DNA from: a virus
Virus record (IMG/VR): IMGVR_UViG_3300032304_002419
Coordinates: 1 to 36,215 of that record
Length of the DNA stretch: 36,215 bases
Reading direction: 5' to 3' (one strand)
Below, in pieces: positions 7,862 through 15,953 of this stretch. Under the pieces are notes generated by a model. That model had not been told where the DNA came from, did not search any database, and was given only the letters and a program-made list of their open reading frames with translations. The position numbers were made by a program, and so were the translations under genes. The number at the start of each line of letters is the position of its first letter. The first letter of the stretch is position 1.

Positions 7862-7870
7862 TAATATATA
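7862..7870 (+). promoter_or_regulatory. TAATATATA element, 5 nt before an ATG
   Basis: Exact TAATATATA with only AAGAG between it and the start codon of the 518-aa gene. It is one of at least twelve exact copies in this window, all found upstream of genes or in cassette-site loops. It may be a phage -10 type element giving leaderless messages or a translation-start enhancer. Confidence 0.5.
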
Positions 7871-7875
7871 AAGAG

Positions 7876-9432
7876 ATGGGAAAACTATTAAAGTATGATA
7901 AGTTTCTAGAAGCGAATTTAAGTCTACCTGAACTTGATAAAGTCAGAGATGGTCAACTTAGGGGCCAAGTCTTAGTTAATAAGCTGAAAGGTGGTGAGGA
8001 ACTAACTACTCAAGATGATGAGAAGGTTAAAATACAAGCCATGAAAGTAGATGATGAGTGGGATGATGTTCAATCTGGTGTTGAAGAATTTACAACAGAT
8101 GGTAATTATGACCCTGATAAAGCTAAGGGATATTTCAAAAGGGGAAGAGGATATCGCACAGTATTCCAAGATGAGGATTCAACTGAATGGAAATTAGATC
8201 AGTTAAAGAAAACTAAAGATTTTGGTTCTTCTGGTGCAGGTGTAAGGGTTAGACAATTTGAATCAATACAGGCTATTTTCTTAGCTATTAAACAGGCAAA
8301 TCCAGAGGTTAAATTAGAACCGGAAAATGCGGTTGATTTTTTCAAGGAGTATATAAGAAGGACTCAGTCGCTAAAAAAGGATTTAATATTCATACCAGAA
8401 AACATTAAAATAACAGAAAGTTTAATTGAAGAATTTGTAAATGATAGTGATTGGATAGATACATTTTGTAGAATACCTAATGAAATTTGGGAGCAAGATT
8501 ATCATATAGATAAGAATAATTTATATATGATATATCAACTTGGATATTCAAATCCATCTCCGGTTAGTGTTGTAAAGAGTCAATATAGAAAATTTGCCAA
8601 TAATGAGGGATTTAGAGATATTGATTTCTCAAAATGGTGCCCAGCTGATATTTTCATGGTTGAGGTTAATGAGGTTAATGAGGTAATGGAAAAACTATCA
8701 CAAACGGATAATATATCAAGTTTAACTAAAACCTGTGATGATCTATTTGATGCTGGTATTTTTATACCATTATCTCTTAAAAAGGTTAGAAGAGAAAAAC
8801 AGATTCACATTATAACAAATAAAGAAAAAGAAAGAAATTTACCAAACTTCAAAATTACAGGTCTTTCTATCGGAAGTGATATGAAAGGTATAGGCTCTAA
8901 AATATCCACTAAGTCATATTGGAGATACAGAGATGATAAATTTAGAGAAGAACAATCAGAGAGAGATGTGTCTTTAGATTCATCAGATTCTTCTAAAAAG
9001 CAAAATATTGATGGTGAAGTTGAAGGATCAGCTTCTAGACATGGTAAAATATCCTGGAACGCTATTAAAAGATTCATTGAATCTTACAGATCAGCTTATC
9101 CGAATATCACACCACTTATTGATGCTTCTGAGCTAAAGAAATCTACAATAGAAGAATTAGAATTGATAGCTCAATCTTTAATTAATGAGATTAAAACACA
9201 AAATACCTCTAAAATAGTTAAGGTTAAGCCAATTCTTAGAGGAAGTGACATAAAGGGCAATGAAGGTAAATTGATGTCAAGAATTCAATCCTTACAAATA
9301 ATTCAAGCCTTAAATGAAATTTACAGACATAATCGTAGAGATGCAAATGAAGTAATGACCAAAATCATGAGGTATGCTCTTTCAATTCAGACTGATAAGT
9401 TTGAAACTCCAAGATATTTGAGAGTTATTTAA
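7876..9432 (+). CDS. Unknown 518-aa phage protein with capsid-targeting-like N-terminus
   Basis: Start chosen at ATG 7876, directly after TAATATATA and AAGAG, rather than the upstream in-frame codon at 7807. The protein begins MGKLLKYDKFLEANL, which fits the recurring K-x-x-x-F-x-E type start seen on many proteins of this window. The body is soluble and charged, with acidic N- and C-terminal regions; SSGAGVRVRQFESIQAIFLA (residues about 120-140) is a distinctive segment. A Ser/Asp-rich linker (about 370-390) separates a C-terminal helical domain. Function is unknown. A packaged internal or core protein is one possibility by analogy with T4 proteins carrying a capsid-targeting sequence. Confidence 0.75.
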   Translation: MGKLLKYDKFLEANLSLPELDKVRDGQLRGQVLVNKLKGGEELTTQDDEKVKIQAMKVDDEWDDVQSGVEEFTTDGNYDPDKAKGYFKRGRGYRTVFQDEDSTEWKLDQLKKTKDFGSSGAGVRVRQFESIQAIFLAIKQANPEVKLEPENAVDFFKEYIRRTQSLKKDLIFIPENIKITESLIEEFVNDSDWIDTFCRIPNEIWEQDYHIDKNNLYMIYQLGYSNPSPVSVVKSQYRKFANNEGFRDIDFSKWCPADIFMVEVNEVNEVMEKLSQTDNISSLTKTCDDLFDAGIFIPLSLKKVRREKQIHIITNKEKERNLPNFKITGLSIGSDMKGIGSKISTKSYWRYRDDKFREEQSERDVSLDSSDSSKKQNIDGEVEGSASRHGKISWNAIKRFIESYRSAYPNITPLIDASELKKSTIEELELIAQSLINEIKTQNTSKIVKVKPILRGSDIKGNEGKLMSRIQSLQIIQALNEIYRHNRRDANEVMTKIMRYALSIQTDKFETPRYLRVI

Positions 9433-9965
9433 TTTAATAAATCAGCTAGTTTTATTTGTCGATAAAGTCCATTAAATTCTTCTCGAATCTCTTCTGTATA
9501 AGTAAAGAATTGTTTATTGGTATAATAGTCCCGATCTTTACTTTGAACAGATTTATTCACATGATCATAAACCTCCTTAATTAAGAGCATTGAATCGAAT
9601 TTCTTACAATAAAGAACTAAATGTGTTATTAAATCGAAGTCTATCTTTTTGAATCCCTCAAAGAAAAGAGGATTAGAATAGTTAGATATCATATTCAAAA
9701 TATTTACCTTGTGTCGTTCTTCAGGAAGAAGGAATTTATTCTTTGGATCTGATAGAATAGGTGATACTAAATAAAATTCTTCCTTCAATTTAGGAAGAAT
9801 TTGTAAAAGATAACGATTTAGTTTAGTATCAAAATAAACTTCTAAGTGTTCATCTTTCATATTGATAATAGGAATCCAAGCCATGTATCTAACATAGACG
9901 ATTTCATTCTTTATTTTCCATTTACCATTGTTTGGTAAAATTTCAGTCATTTTCTGTAAGTCCAT
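9429..9965 (-). CDS. Unknown 178-aa protein
   Basis: No family recognised. The sequence begins MDLQKMTEILPNNGKWKI, has strands around VYVRYMAWIPIINM and a helical C-terminal half ending LYRQIKLADLLN. Its stop overlaps the convergent stop of the 518-aa gene (TTAA shared), and its start overlaps the preceding 111-aa gene by 23 nt, so it is the second gene of a two-gene minus operon. Confidence 0.65.
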   Translation of the reverse strand: MDLQKMTEILPNNGKWKIKNEIVYVRYMAWIPIINMKDEHLEVYFDTKLNRYLLQILPKLKEEFYLVSPILSDPKNKFLLPEERHKVNILNMISNYSNPLFFEGFKKIDFDLITHLVLYCKKFDSMLLIKEVYDHVNKSVQSKDRDYYTNKQFFTYTEEIREEFNGLYRQIKLADLLN

Positions 9966-10278
9966 CTTGAATTATTTTTCTAAATAACACTTTATCTTTT
10001 TCTCTTATACCATAGGATTTTCCTTTCCTTCTACTATCTCGATAATAAGAAGTATTCTTATTTGGTGAGTACTTCACTTTATATTTAGAGTCATGTTTTC
10101 TGGTTGTTCCACTCTTATAGAAGAAAAAGTCTTTTAATCCAATAAAGTCAATCCAAATTGGATGAATAATCCTATCTCCGTTAGCTGTGTGAAAATACCA
10201 CCAGCCCCGAAAGAATTTTTTAATTCTTCGGCGATAGATCTTTTCTTCTTGAAAACGTCTCCAATCCCTGGTTCGCAT
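9943..10278 (-). CDS. Unknown 111-aa basic protein
   Basis: Very basic protein beginning MRTRDWRRFQEEKIYRRRIK, with an aromatic GWWYFHTANGDRIIHPIW segment in the middle and a Lys/Arg/Ser-rich C-terminal half. The composition suggests nucleic-acid or ribosome binding, but there is no recognisable domain. It overlaps the next gene by 23 nt and is divergent from the plus-strand gene starting at 10312, with a 33-bp gap between the starts. Confidence 0.65.
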   Translation of the reverse strand: MRTRDWRRFQEEKIYRRRIKKFFRGWWYFHTANGDRIIHPIWIDFIGLKDFFFYKSGTTRKHDSKYKVKYSPNKNTSYYRDSRRKGKSYGIREKDKVLFRKIIQDGLTEND

Positions 10279-10311
10279 AATTGTGACAAATATAATAAAA
10301 TATATAGAAAT

Positions 10312-10860
10312 ATGAAAATCAAAAGTTATAATCTATTTTTAGAATCGAAGAGATATCAGATATCAAAAGAAGAGGAAAATAATATTAAACAATACTTCTA
10401 CGATAGGTTAGATGGAGAGGTTATAGATGGTAAAGAGATAAATGAATATGACTCAACTGAATTTTCCGTCACTAATTGGATTCGTCAACAATCGAATACT
10501 TTCAAATTTTCTGAAGATTGGCATGAGTTTGATTCAAATGGACAAAATAAATATAGTTCAAAAATTCTAAAAGAAAAGAAGCCTTTTTTTTGGGACTCAG
10601 ATAAATCGCGAGACTGGGAAATAAAATTTAGAGAAACTAATTTTTCAATATATCACACCATAATTGTAAATATAATATTCGAATCGGAATCGATAATTTC
10701 ATATCTTAATCAGATTTTTGATAATTTAATAGAAGATGATTACCTTGTTCAGGCTTGGCATCCGAAACCAAATGAATGGAGATTTCATATTGCGACGAAA
10801 ACATCTAATCCATTTCAAACAACGGAAAATAAATTATCTAAGTTATATGGAACCTATTAA
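10312..10860 (+). CDS. Unknown 182-aa protein with capsid-targeting-like N-terminus
   Basis: I place the start at ATG 10312 (MKIKSYNLFLESKRYQ), which follows AAATATATAGAAAT, instead of the longer open frame from 10162 that overlaps the divergent gene. The N-terminal SYNLFLES matches the recurring short motif of this window. The remainder is soluble, aromatic-rich and without known domain (WIRQQSNTFKFSEDWHEF; HPKPNEWRFHIATKT). The 3' end overlaps a convergent small frameshifted gene by 18 nt. Confidence 0.65.
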   Translation: MKIKSYNLFLESKRYQISKEEENNIKQYFYDRLDGEVIDGKEINEYDSTEFSVTNWIRQQSNTFKFSEDWHEFDSNGQNKYSSKILKEKKPFFWDSDKSRDWEIKFRETNFSIYHTIIVNIIFESESIISYLNQIFDNLIEDDYLVQAWHPKPNEWRFHIATKTSNPFQTTENKLSKLYGTY

Positions 10861-11069
10861 ATCATTTAATCTTCTTACTCTATTTAGTCTTTTTTGAACG
10901 ACATCAATAGATTCTAGAATATTCTGTTCAATTCCAAGATTCTCCAATCTCAATTGAATACTTAGGATATCATCACCAGAATAATTAAAATTTACCTTAG
11001 ATGATATGAACCGAACTTCAATTAACTCTTTAGTAAAACATATCCAATATCATTCAAGTAATCTTTCAT
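10843..11069 (-). pseudogene. Frameshifted small gene (about 75 codons) downstream of topoisomerase fragment
   Basis: On the minus strand ATG 11069 opens MKDYLNDIGY and then meets a stop after five more codons (VLLKS). In a neighbouring frame an open reading frame continues from the same place as CFTKELIEVRFISSKVNFNY through LRLENLGIEQNILESIDVVQ to a TAA at 10843-10845. The total span is one base short of a whole number of codons, so a single one-base indel near 11040 would restore a protein of about 75 residues. The ATG lies three bases after the previous gene's TAG. The product is unknown. Confidence 0.4.
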
Positions 11070-11072
11070 ATT

Positions 11073-11285
11073 CTAATCTTTAATAGAATCTTGATTGAAA
11101 GTGAATGCCATTTCTATAATAGAAATGACAGAAGCATCTGAATTTTTCTCACTAATAAAGTTTATATTCCGATCGTAAATATTTTCTTGTATAATTAAAC
11201 TTGGTGTAATTATTACAACTTCAAAAAGATTCTGAAAGACTGGATCCGGTAAAGTAGGCATCGTATGGTAGTGGGGTAAAGCCAT
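11073..11285 (-). CDS. 70-aa protein resembling the N-terminus of a phage tail-tube protein
   Basis: Begins MALPHYHTMPTLPDPVFQNL followed by FEVVIITP. A short N-terminal stretch ending in DPVFxNLFEV is how tail-tube proteins of the gp19 type often begin, so this may be a truncated or very small relative; the assignment is a resemblance only. It overlaps the last base of the topoisomerase fragment's stop (TAATG) and ends in TAG, after which the same frame stays open through AAT into the ATG of the frameshifted gene at 11069. A tail-protein fragment in a topoisomerase operon suggests rearrangement. Confidence 0.5.
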   Translation of the reverse strand: MALPHYHTMPTLPDPVFQNLFEVVIITPSLIIQENIYDRNINFISEKNSDASVISIIEMAFTFNQDSIKD

Positions 11286-12007
11286 TAATTTAATATTTGA
11301 TTTTTTCTTAACTCTGAATTCTTACCAAACCAAATATCTAAATATTCGTCTGATAAATCATCCTTAGTTATCAATGTTAATTTAGGCTTATTAATGATTT
11401 CATCATATTCATCATCAACAAGAGCTGCCAAACCTTTCTTATATTTTATTTCCCAACTTTGTAAATTCTCTTTAAGTGACCAAATATTGTATTCATTTTG
11501 TGTATAGAAAAGTATTTTCTTCTTTTTATCTTTCTTTGAAATAGCAACAACAATTGGTGTTTCGACTTTATAAACCATCTTTCTCTCAAATAATCCTGGC
11601 CAATATTTATTAAAAAAATTTAAGAGAAGGCCAACTATACTATTTCCATCGGTATCAGCGTCACAATAAAATAAAATTCTACCATATCTTAAATGTTTTA
11701 AATCAGGTTCTTGTCCTAATTTTAAACCAAGTGATGCTATTAAATTCACAGCCTCTTCATTTTGGACAAGCCTTTGATTACTCAACTCTGAAACATTGGT
11801 AAATTTACCTTTAAGTGCAAAAGCACCCATCAACTCAGGAACTCTATATTTTCTAAAAGCGGAAATAGCTGAATTATGAGAAACCAAACCATTACTAAGT
11901 AAAAAACTTTGATCAACATCAATTGATATATCAATCATATTAACATATTCATCAGATAATACTATGTCATCTATATCAACCAATTCTAAAAAATTCTCAA
12001 CTATCAT
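11285..12007 (-). CDS. Intein C-half fused to TOPRIM part of gp39/GyrB-like topoisomerase subunit
   Basis: Residues 1-45 are an intein C-terminal segment: block F-like MIDISIDVDQSFLLSNG and block G SHN ending at Asn45, followed by Ser46 as the +1 residue. From Ser46 the extein reads SAISAFRKYRVPELMGAFAL and carries the TOPRIM acidic motif FYCDADTDGNS (about residues 113-123), the Mg2+-binding DxDxDG site of type II topoisomerases. It would trans-splice with the N-half encoded at 13368-15116 to rebuild EGD-SAISAFR. It starts 1 base after the endonuclease gene stop. Without splicing, neither half is a working ATPase/TOPRIM subunit. Confidence 0.9.
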   Translation of the reverse strand: MIVENFLELVDIDDIVLSDEYVNMIDISIDVDQSFLLSNGLVSHNSAISAFRKYRVPELMGAFALKGKFTNVSELSNQRLVQNEEAVNLIASLGLKLGQEPDLKHLRYGRILFYCDADTDGNSIVGLLLNFFNKYWPGLFERKMVYKVETPIVVAISKKDKKKKILFYTQNEYNIWSLKENLQSWEIKYKKGLAALVDDEYDEIINKPKLTLITKDDLSDEYLDIWFGKNSELRKNQILN

Positions 12008-12008
12008 A

Positions 12009-13322
12009 TTATCCTATATTACTTTTTATAAAATTTAAACACTTATCATACTTATTAATATCATCTGACCATATTTCAAATACAGAAAAACCTTTATCAA
12101 CAGCCGTTTGTATTTTTATCTTTTGTCTATTATAAGCATCTTCCGAGGATAATTCTCTATTACAAGGATTTATCCAATCTGATTTTTCATTTTTAGGGTG
12201 GAAAATAACTCCATTATATTCTATAATTATTTTTTTACTTTTTATAGTAAAATCATAAAAGTATATATCATTACCATTTCTTAAAAAGTACTCACTCCTT
12301 TCACCAGATCCTATAAATATATCATCATATTTAATATCATATTCATTAATAATAGTTTCAATAATTGGATTAAATACTTTTAATGATTCTTTAGAAGCTA
12401 AACAAAATGGAACTGAGACTCTTATTCTCCAATTTTTATATTTCTCAGTAGCTATTTTCATATCACCATATTTCTTAAAAAGATTACCAATTGTAATACC
12501 TTTTGACTTATTTATTTCTTCCTTGTTTGGATTATTATTAAAATTTATTCTATATTTATCAACTCTATCTTTATGTTTTTGCATAGCTACATCATATCCA
12601 TACTTATTAATAAAATTCTCAACCGAAACATTAACAGATTTCTTTCTTTCTTCATATTCAAATATAGCTTTATCATAATCACCACTATTCTTTTTTATAA
12701 ATGAATCCAAAGACATTGAATCTTTTTTATAAGAAATATCATTAAACATCTTTCTACCCAATTCTTCACCATATTTATCAACATAACCTTCTTCACTATT
12801 AGCAATTGATATTTTACCAACATGTTTATTATACTTATCATTACCCAATTCAATACCATATTTACCTATATAATATTCAATAGATCTGGATTGTGATTTT
12901 TTATACAAATCATCTGATTTATGATTTTCTTTATAAAAAGGACTTTTATTATTCTCTTTTAAAAGAATTTTGGCATCCTCAATTGATATGTTATTAATTT
13001 TTGATAAAAACTCAAATGAATTTGGGTTCATTTTAATACCATCACATTCACAATTATCTCCATAACAATACACTTTCTTTTTAAAGGAAAAGTCTTTGAT
13101 TTTAATAAAATTATCAACTATTTCAAAATTTATATCCAATGGTGGATTACCAACCTTACATATTCTACATTTTTCACTATCAATATTCTTATAAGTTAAA
13201 TAATCATTAATACTTATACCTAGTTTTCTTTTCAAGGAAATATAAAATGCTGGTTGTATTTTATTATTAGTACATCCAAATTCATAAATTCTATTATTAT
13301 AATCATATTTTATCTTTCTCAT
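12009..13322 (-). CDS. Homing endonuclease between split-intein halves (EDxHD/Vsr-like PD-(D/E)XK)
   Basis: 437 aa from ATG 13322, which follows TAATATATA and CTCT; a TTG at 13343 with an AAGGAG before it is an alternative start. Repeated (K)YGxELGxxKYN units fill the middle (about residues 150-290), like the RYG repeats of other phage endonucleases. The C-terminal YFYDFTIKSKKIIIEYNG followed by an HPKNE...RQKIK...FEIWSDD arrangement fits a Vsr-like nuclease core. Endonucleases of this kind between fractured-gene halves were described with split inteins in marine metagenomes (Dassa and co-workers). The frame is continuous with the intein N-half upstream except for the TAG at 13368-13370. It probably drives homing into intein-free topoisomerase genes. 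Confidence 0.82.
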   Translation of the reverse strand: MRKIKYDYNNRIYEFGCTNNKIQPAFYISLKRKLGISINDYLTYKNIDSEKCRICKVGNPPLDINFEIVDNFIKIKDFSFKKKVYCYGDNCECDGIKMNPNSFEFLSKINNISIEDAKILLKENNKSPFYKENHKSDDLYKKSQSRSIEYYIGKYGIELGNDKYNKHVGKISIANSEEGYVDKYGEELGRKMFNDISYKKDSMSLDSFIKKNSGDYDKAIFEYEERKKSVNVSVENFINKYGYDVAMQKHKDRVDKYRINFNNNPNKEEINKSKGITIGNLFKKYGDMKIATEKYKNWRIRVSVPFCLASKESLKVFNPIIETIINEYDIKYDDIFIGSGERSEYFLRNGNDIYFYDFTIKSKKIIIEYNGVIFHPKNEKSDWINPCNRELSSEDAYNRQKIKIQTAVDKGFSVFEIWSDDINKYDKCLNFIKSNIG

Positions 13323-13326
13323 AGAG

Positions 13327-13335
13327 TATATATTA
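13327..13335 (-). promoter_or_regulatory. TAATATATA element before the intein-associated endonuclease
   Basis: TAATATATA on the minus strand with CTCT between it and ATG 13322. This favours the ATG as the start and gives the endonuclease gene an independent start signal within the fractured topoisomerase locus. Confidence 0.5.
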
Positions 13336-13367
13336 AATACCAAGATTCTCCTTATTTGAAGGTGATA

Positions 13368-15116
13368 CTACAATTTGAAGGTATTAACTAATAGATGAAT
13401 ATTAAAATCGATATTTTTAGATTCTATCATTTCAAACTTATTAGAATCCTTATTATAAATGGCAAATTTATGATCAGGATTAGTAATAATTGATTCACCT
13501 GACATTAGGGTAATACTATACTCATCACTTTTTATTATAGGTAAAAGTGAATCAGTAAATGCTAAATAATTTTTAACTAGCTTATGCTTTAGTTTATTTA
13601 TATTATTAGTTACTTCAAAATAAAATTCGTTCTTTTCAATGTCATAAACAAACCATTTGTGAGTATGACTGCAAATAATATCTTCATTTTTTATTTTAAT
13701 AGTTGCTTTCTTTTTAATCTTTTTAGTTAAAGCATAGACATTAGATATTGTATTATTATGTGTTATGACAAGATCATCAATTTTAACATCCTTTATCTTT
13801 TTATCAACAATATCACCATCATCAATTATTCTTATATTAGTATCTTCATGAAGACAATCACCTTCAAAGATTCCAATGGAACACTTCCATCTATCTTTCC
13901 CTTTAGCATCAATTAACTTTTCGACTTTAATTTTAGCCAAATTCTTATTTAACTCACGAGCCAATTTAGACTCATCAGCTAGTTTCTTCTGATTAACCCA
14001 ATCAAGAATAGAATCGACTATCTCCGATTTAAGAATAGATTGTATTAATTTATCACTTACTATAAATTCTGTCCCAAAATCCTTTACTTCGGTTATTAAT
14101 TTTTCTTTAGTCTGTGAATTAAAACTAGGATTAATAACTTCTGAATCTAAAAATATCATCATGTGGTTTTTCAATTCCGATGGCTTAACATCCACTTTAT
14201 GTTTTCTCTGAAAGAATTCTCTCATTTTAGATAGAATCTGATTTAAAATATAATCAACATGATTTCCACCATCAGTAGTCGAGGCTCCATTAGCAAATGA
14301 GATTTGACGGAATCCATTATCACTTGGTGCAACTGCCAATTTCCAACGGTGTTTGGTTGTTTCAAATATAGGAGAAGTGGTATATAATTTTACATAGTCT
14401 TGAAATGTAGGAACATCTATCCTTTCATCATTAAAATAAAATTTAATGTGTGGATTAATTCCAGCTAAATCTAAAGTTCTTTTATAAATCAGAGAATAAT
14501 GGATTTCGTCTATATCAGTTAAAGTTAAACGTTCAAAGTCGGTTAGAAATTTAATCTCAGTATGATTAGATCTACTAATAGAAATTTTAGGTTTAGTTTT
14601 TTCAGACATATTATTCTTAAATTCCTGATAGAAACTTTTCTTACCATCACAAGATGATACTATAAACTCTTTTGAGAATAAATTTACTAAGACACTTCCC
14701 AATCCATTAGTACCAACTACGATCCTATCATCTGAATCATCAAAGTTTGACCCAGCTCGGAGAGATGAGAAAACCATCTCAGCTACATATTGATTCTTAT
14801 CTTTGTGAATCACGGTAGGAATTCCACCATTATCCCAAACTGAAATATAGTTATCCTTAACACTAACCTTGATCATATTAAGTTTAGAACCTATCCTTTT
14901 CGACTCATCTACTGAATTGGAGATTATCTCATCAAATAATTTCAGGAATGCTGGTAGATACTCAATATCTTTAAGTATCATTTTATTATCCTCATATAAC
15001 CACATTTCTGAAACCTGTTTCTTTACAGAACCTAGATACATACCTGGTTTCCGTAGTACATGTTCCTCTGGCGTTAACTCTTTCCAGATTTCTTCTACTT
15101 TTTTAGATTTACTCAT
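13368..15116 (-). CDS. gp39/GyrB-like topoisomerase N-terminal part fused to intein N-half
   Basis: Residues 1-420 are the GHKL ATPase and transducer of a T4-type topoisomerase II large subunit: Glu63 and Asn67 in FDEIISNSVDES, DNGGIP (95-100), VVGTNGLG (133-140, ATP lid), and QTKEKL (335-340). The extein stops at SIGIFEGD (413-420), exactly at the TOPRIM catalytic Glu-Gly-Asp. Cys421 then starts an intein (CLHEDTNIRIIDDGDIV, block A), with ICSHTHKWFV (481-490) as block B and a second block-B-like ITNPDHKFAIYN (544-555). The intein N-half is about 162 residues, long for a split intein, and ends at a TAG. A CATATATAAAG element precedes the ATG. It partners the gp52-like subunit. Confidence 0.9.
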   Translation of the reverse strand: MSKSKKVEEIWKELTPEEHVLRKPGMYLGSVKKQVSEMWLYEDNKMILKDIEYLPAFLKLFDEIISNSVDESKRIGSKLNMIKVSVKDNYISVWDNGGIPTVIHKDKNQYVAEMVFSSLRAGSNFDDSDDRIVVGTNGLGSVLVNLFSKEFIVSSCDGKKSFYQEFKNNMSEKTKPKISISRSNHTEIKFLTDFERLTLTDIDEIHYSLIYKRTLDLAGINPHIKFYFNDERIDVPTFQDYVKLYTTSPIFETTKHRWKLAVAPSDNGFRQISFANGASTTDGGNHVDYILNQILSKMREFFQRKHKVDVKPSELKNHMMIFLDSEVINPSFNSQTKEKLITEVKDFGTEFIVSDKLIQSILKSEIVDSILDWVNQKKLADESKLARELNKNLAKIKVEKLIDAKGKDRWKCSIGIFEGDCLHEDTNIRIIDDGDIVDKKIKDVKIDDLVITHNNTISNVYALTKKIKKKATIKIKNEDIICSHTHKWFVYDIEKNEFYFEVTNNINKLKHKLVKNYLAFTDSLLPIIKSDEYSITLMSGESIITNPDHKFAIYNKDSNKFEMIESKNIDFNIHLLVNTFKL

Positions 15117-15148
15117 ATTCTTTATATATGAGAGTTTGTTATTGTTTT

Positions 15149-15202
15149 TTACTTTGAATTTTGATCTAAGATAATATCTACAAAATAATTTAAATGTTTC
15201 AT
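15149..15202 (-). CDS. Possible 17-codon mini-ORF (MKHLNYF...)
   Basis: ATG overlaps the TGA of the preceding gene as ATGA and opens MKHLNYFVDIILDQNSK before TAA. It repeats the MKHL start of its neighbour. It is very short and may be chance; it is listed because of the ATGA coupling. Confidence 0.2.
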   Translation of the reverse strand: MKHLNYFVDIILDQNSK

Positions 15203-15675
15203 TTCAATCTTTGATTATAGATTTGACAAAGATTCTCAACTATATCTAAAACCTCCTCAAATTTAATTGTATAGTTATCATCTTGAATTCTCAAAGAACC
15301 TCCTCTTTCTGGGGAATATAATATTAAGACTATCTTACCATTAATTTCTAAGGGTGATATAAATTCTTCCTCTCCATCAGCACCTTTTTGAATCGTGACA
15401 TTATTAAAAATCTTATTCATTAGATTTTCATCAATCACAGATGTAACAAAAAAGATAAACACATCTTCATAATCTCCATTACTATCTCCAAATAATTTTA
15501 GGAAAACTTCTTCATCCAAAACAGTTTTTATTAGAGCCCCTATCTTATTTACATTTTTATTATAAGGATCTATAATAAGATTAGAAATAGCAGATGTTTG
15601 ATACATCATATTACCATTTAATTCTAACTCCTTAAAATTTTGAACACTCTCGTTAAATCCTCTTAAATGTTTCAT
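15199..15675 (-). CDS. Unknown 158-aa protein with MKHLRGFNES start
   Basis: Starts MKHLRGFNESVQNFKELELN, a clear member of the recurring short N-terminal motif (basic residues, aromatic, then FNE). The rest is an acidic alpha/beta protein with FKLFGD..., VFIFFVTSVID and a strand-rich ISPLEINGKIVLILYSPERG segment. No family recognised. Its ATG overlaps the TGA of the 76-aa gene before it as ATGA, so the pair is co-translated. The motif resembles the T4 capsid-targeting sequence cleaved by the prohead protease after Glu, suggesting a packaged protein; this is inference. Confidence 0.65.
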   Translation of the reverse strand: MKHLRGFNESVQNFKELELNGNMMYQTSAISNLIIDPYNKNVNKIGALIKTVLDEEVFLKLFGDSNGDYEDVFIFFVTSVIDENLMNKIFNNVTIQKGADGEEEFISPLEINGKIVLILYSPERGGSLRIQDDNYTIKFEEVLDIVENLCQIYNQRLK

Positions 15676-15902
15676 TTATTTATTTTTAAATAGTAAATAT
15701 TATCTTTTAGTTCCAATTCACCAAAATCACCAATATATCTTTTATATAAAGATAATCTTTGTGAATTTTTAACTTTATCTCCGGTAAATGAGAAAATAAA
15801 TCCCTTTATGTTTGGGTTCTTAAAGTAAAACTTCTTAGCTGATTCCATTACTAATTTCATAACCTTAAACACATTTTGATTAGTTATTATTAAATCATTC
15901 AT
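15672..15902 (-). CDS. Unknown 76-aa protein
   Basis: Small basic protein with KKFYFKNPNIKGFIFSFTGD followed by SQRLSLYKRYI. The GFxFSFxGxKxxxSQRLxLYxRY arrangement recalls small proteins often annotated as hypothetical in tailed phages, but I cannot name the family. ATGA overlap with the following MKHLRGFNE protein shows translational coupling. Confidence 0.6.
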   Translation of the reverse strand: MNDLIITNQNVFKVMKLVMESAKKFYFKNPNIKGFIFSFTGDKVKNSQRLSLYKRYIGDFGELELKDNIYYLKINK

Positions 15903-15953
15903 TCTACAGTTTTTGTAATAATTTTATCCAACACTATTGGTATTGGTATATAT

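Noticed and set aside
10134-10322. Minus-strand frame with hydrophobic N-terminus overlapping the 111-aa gene
   Set aside because: It overlaps the starts of two better-supported divergent genes and has no spacing or motif support.
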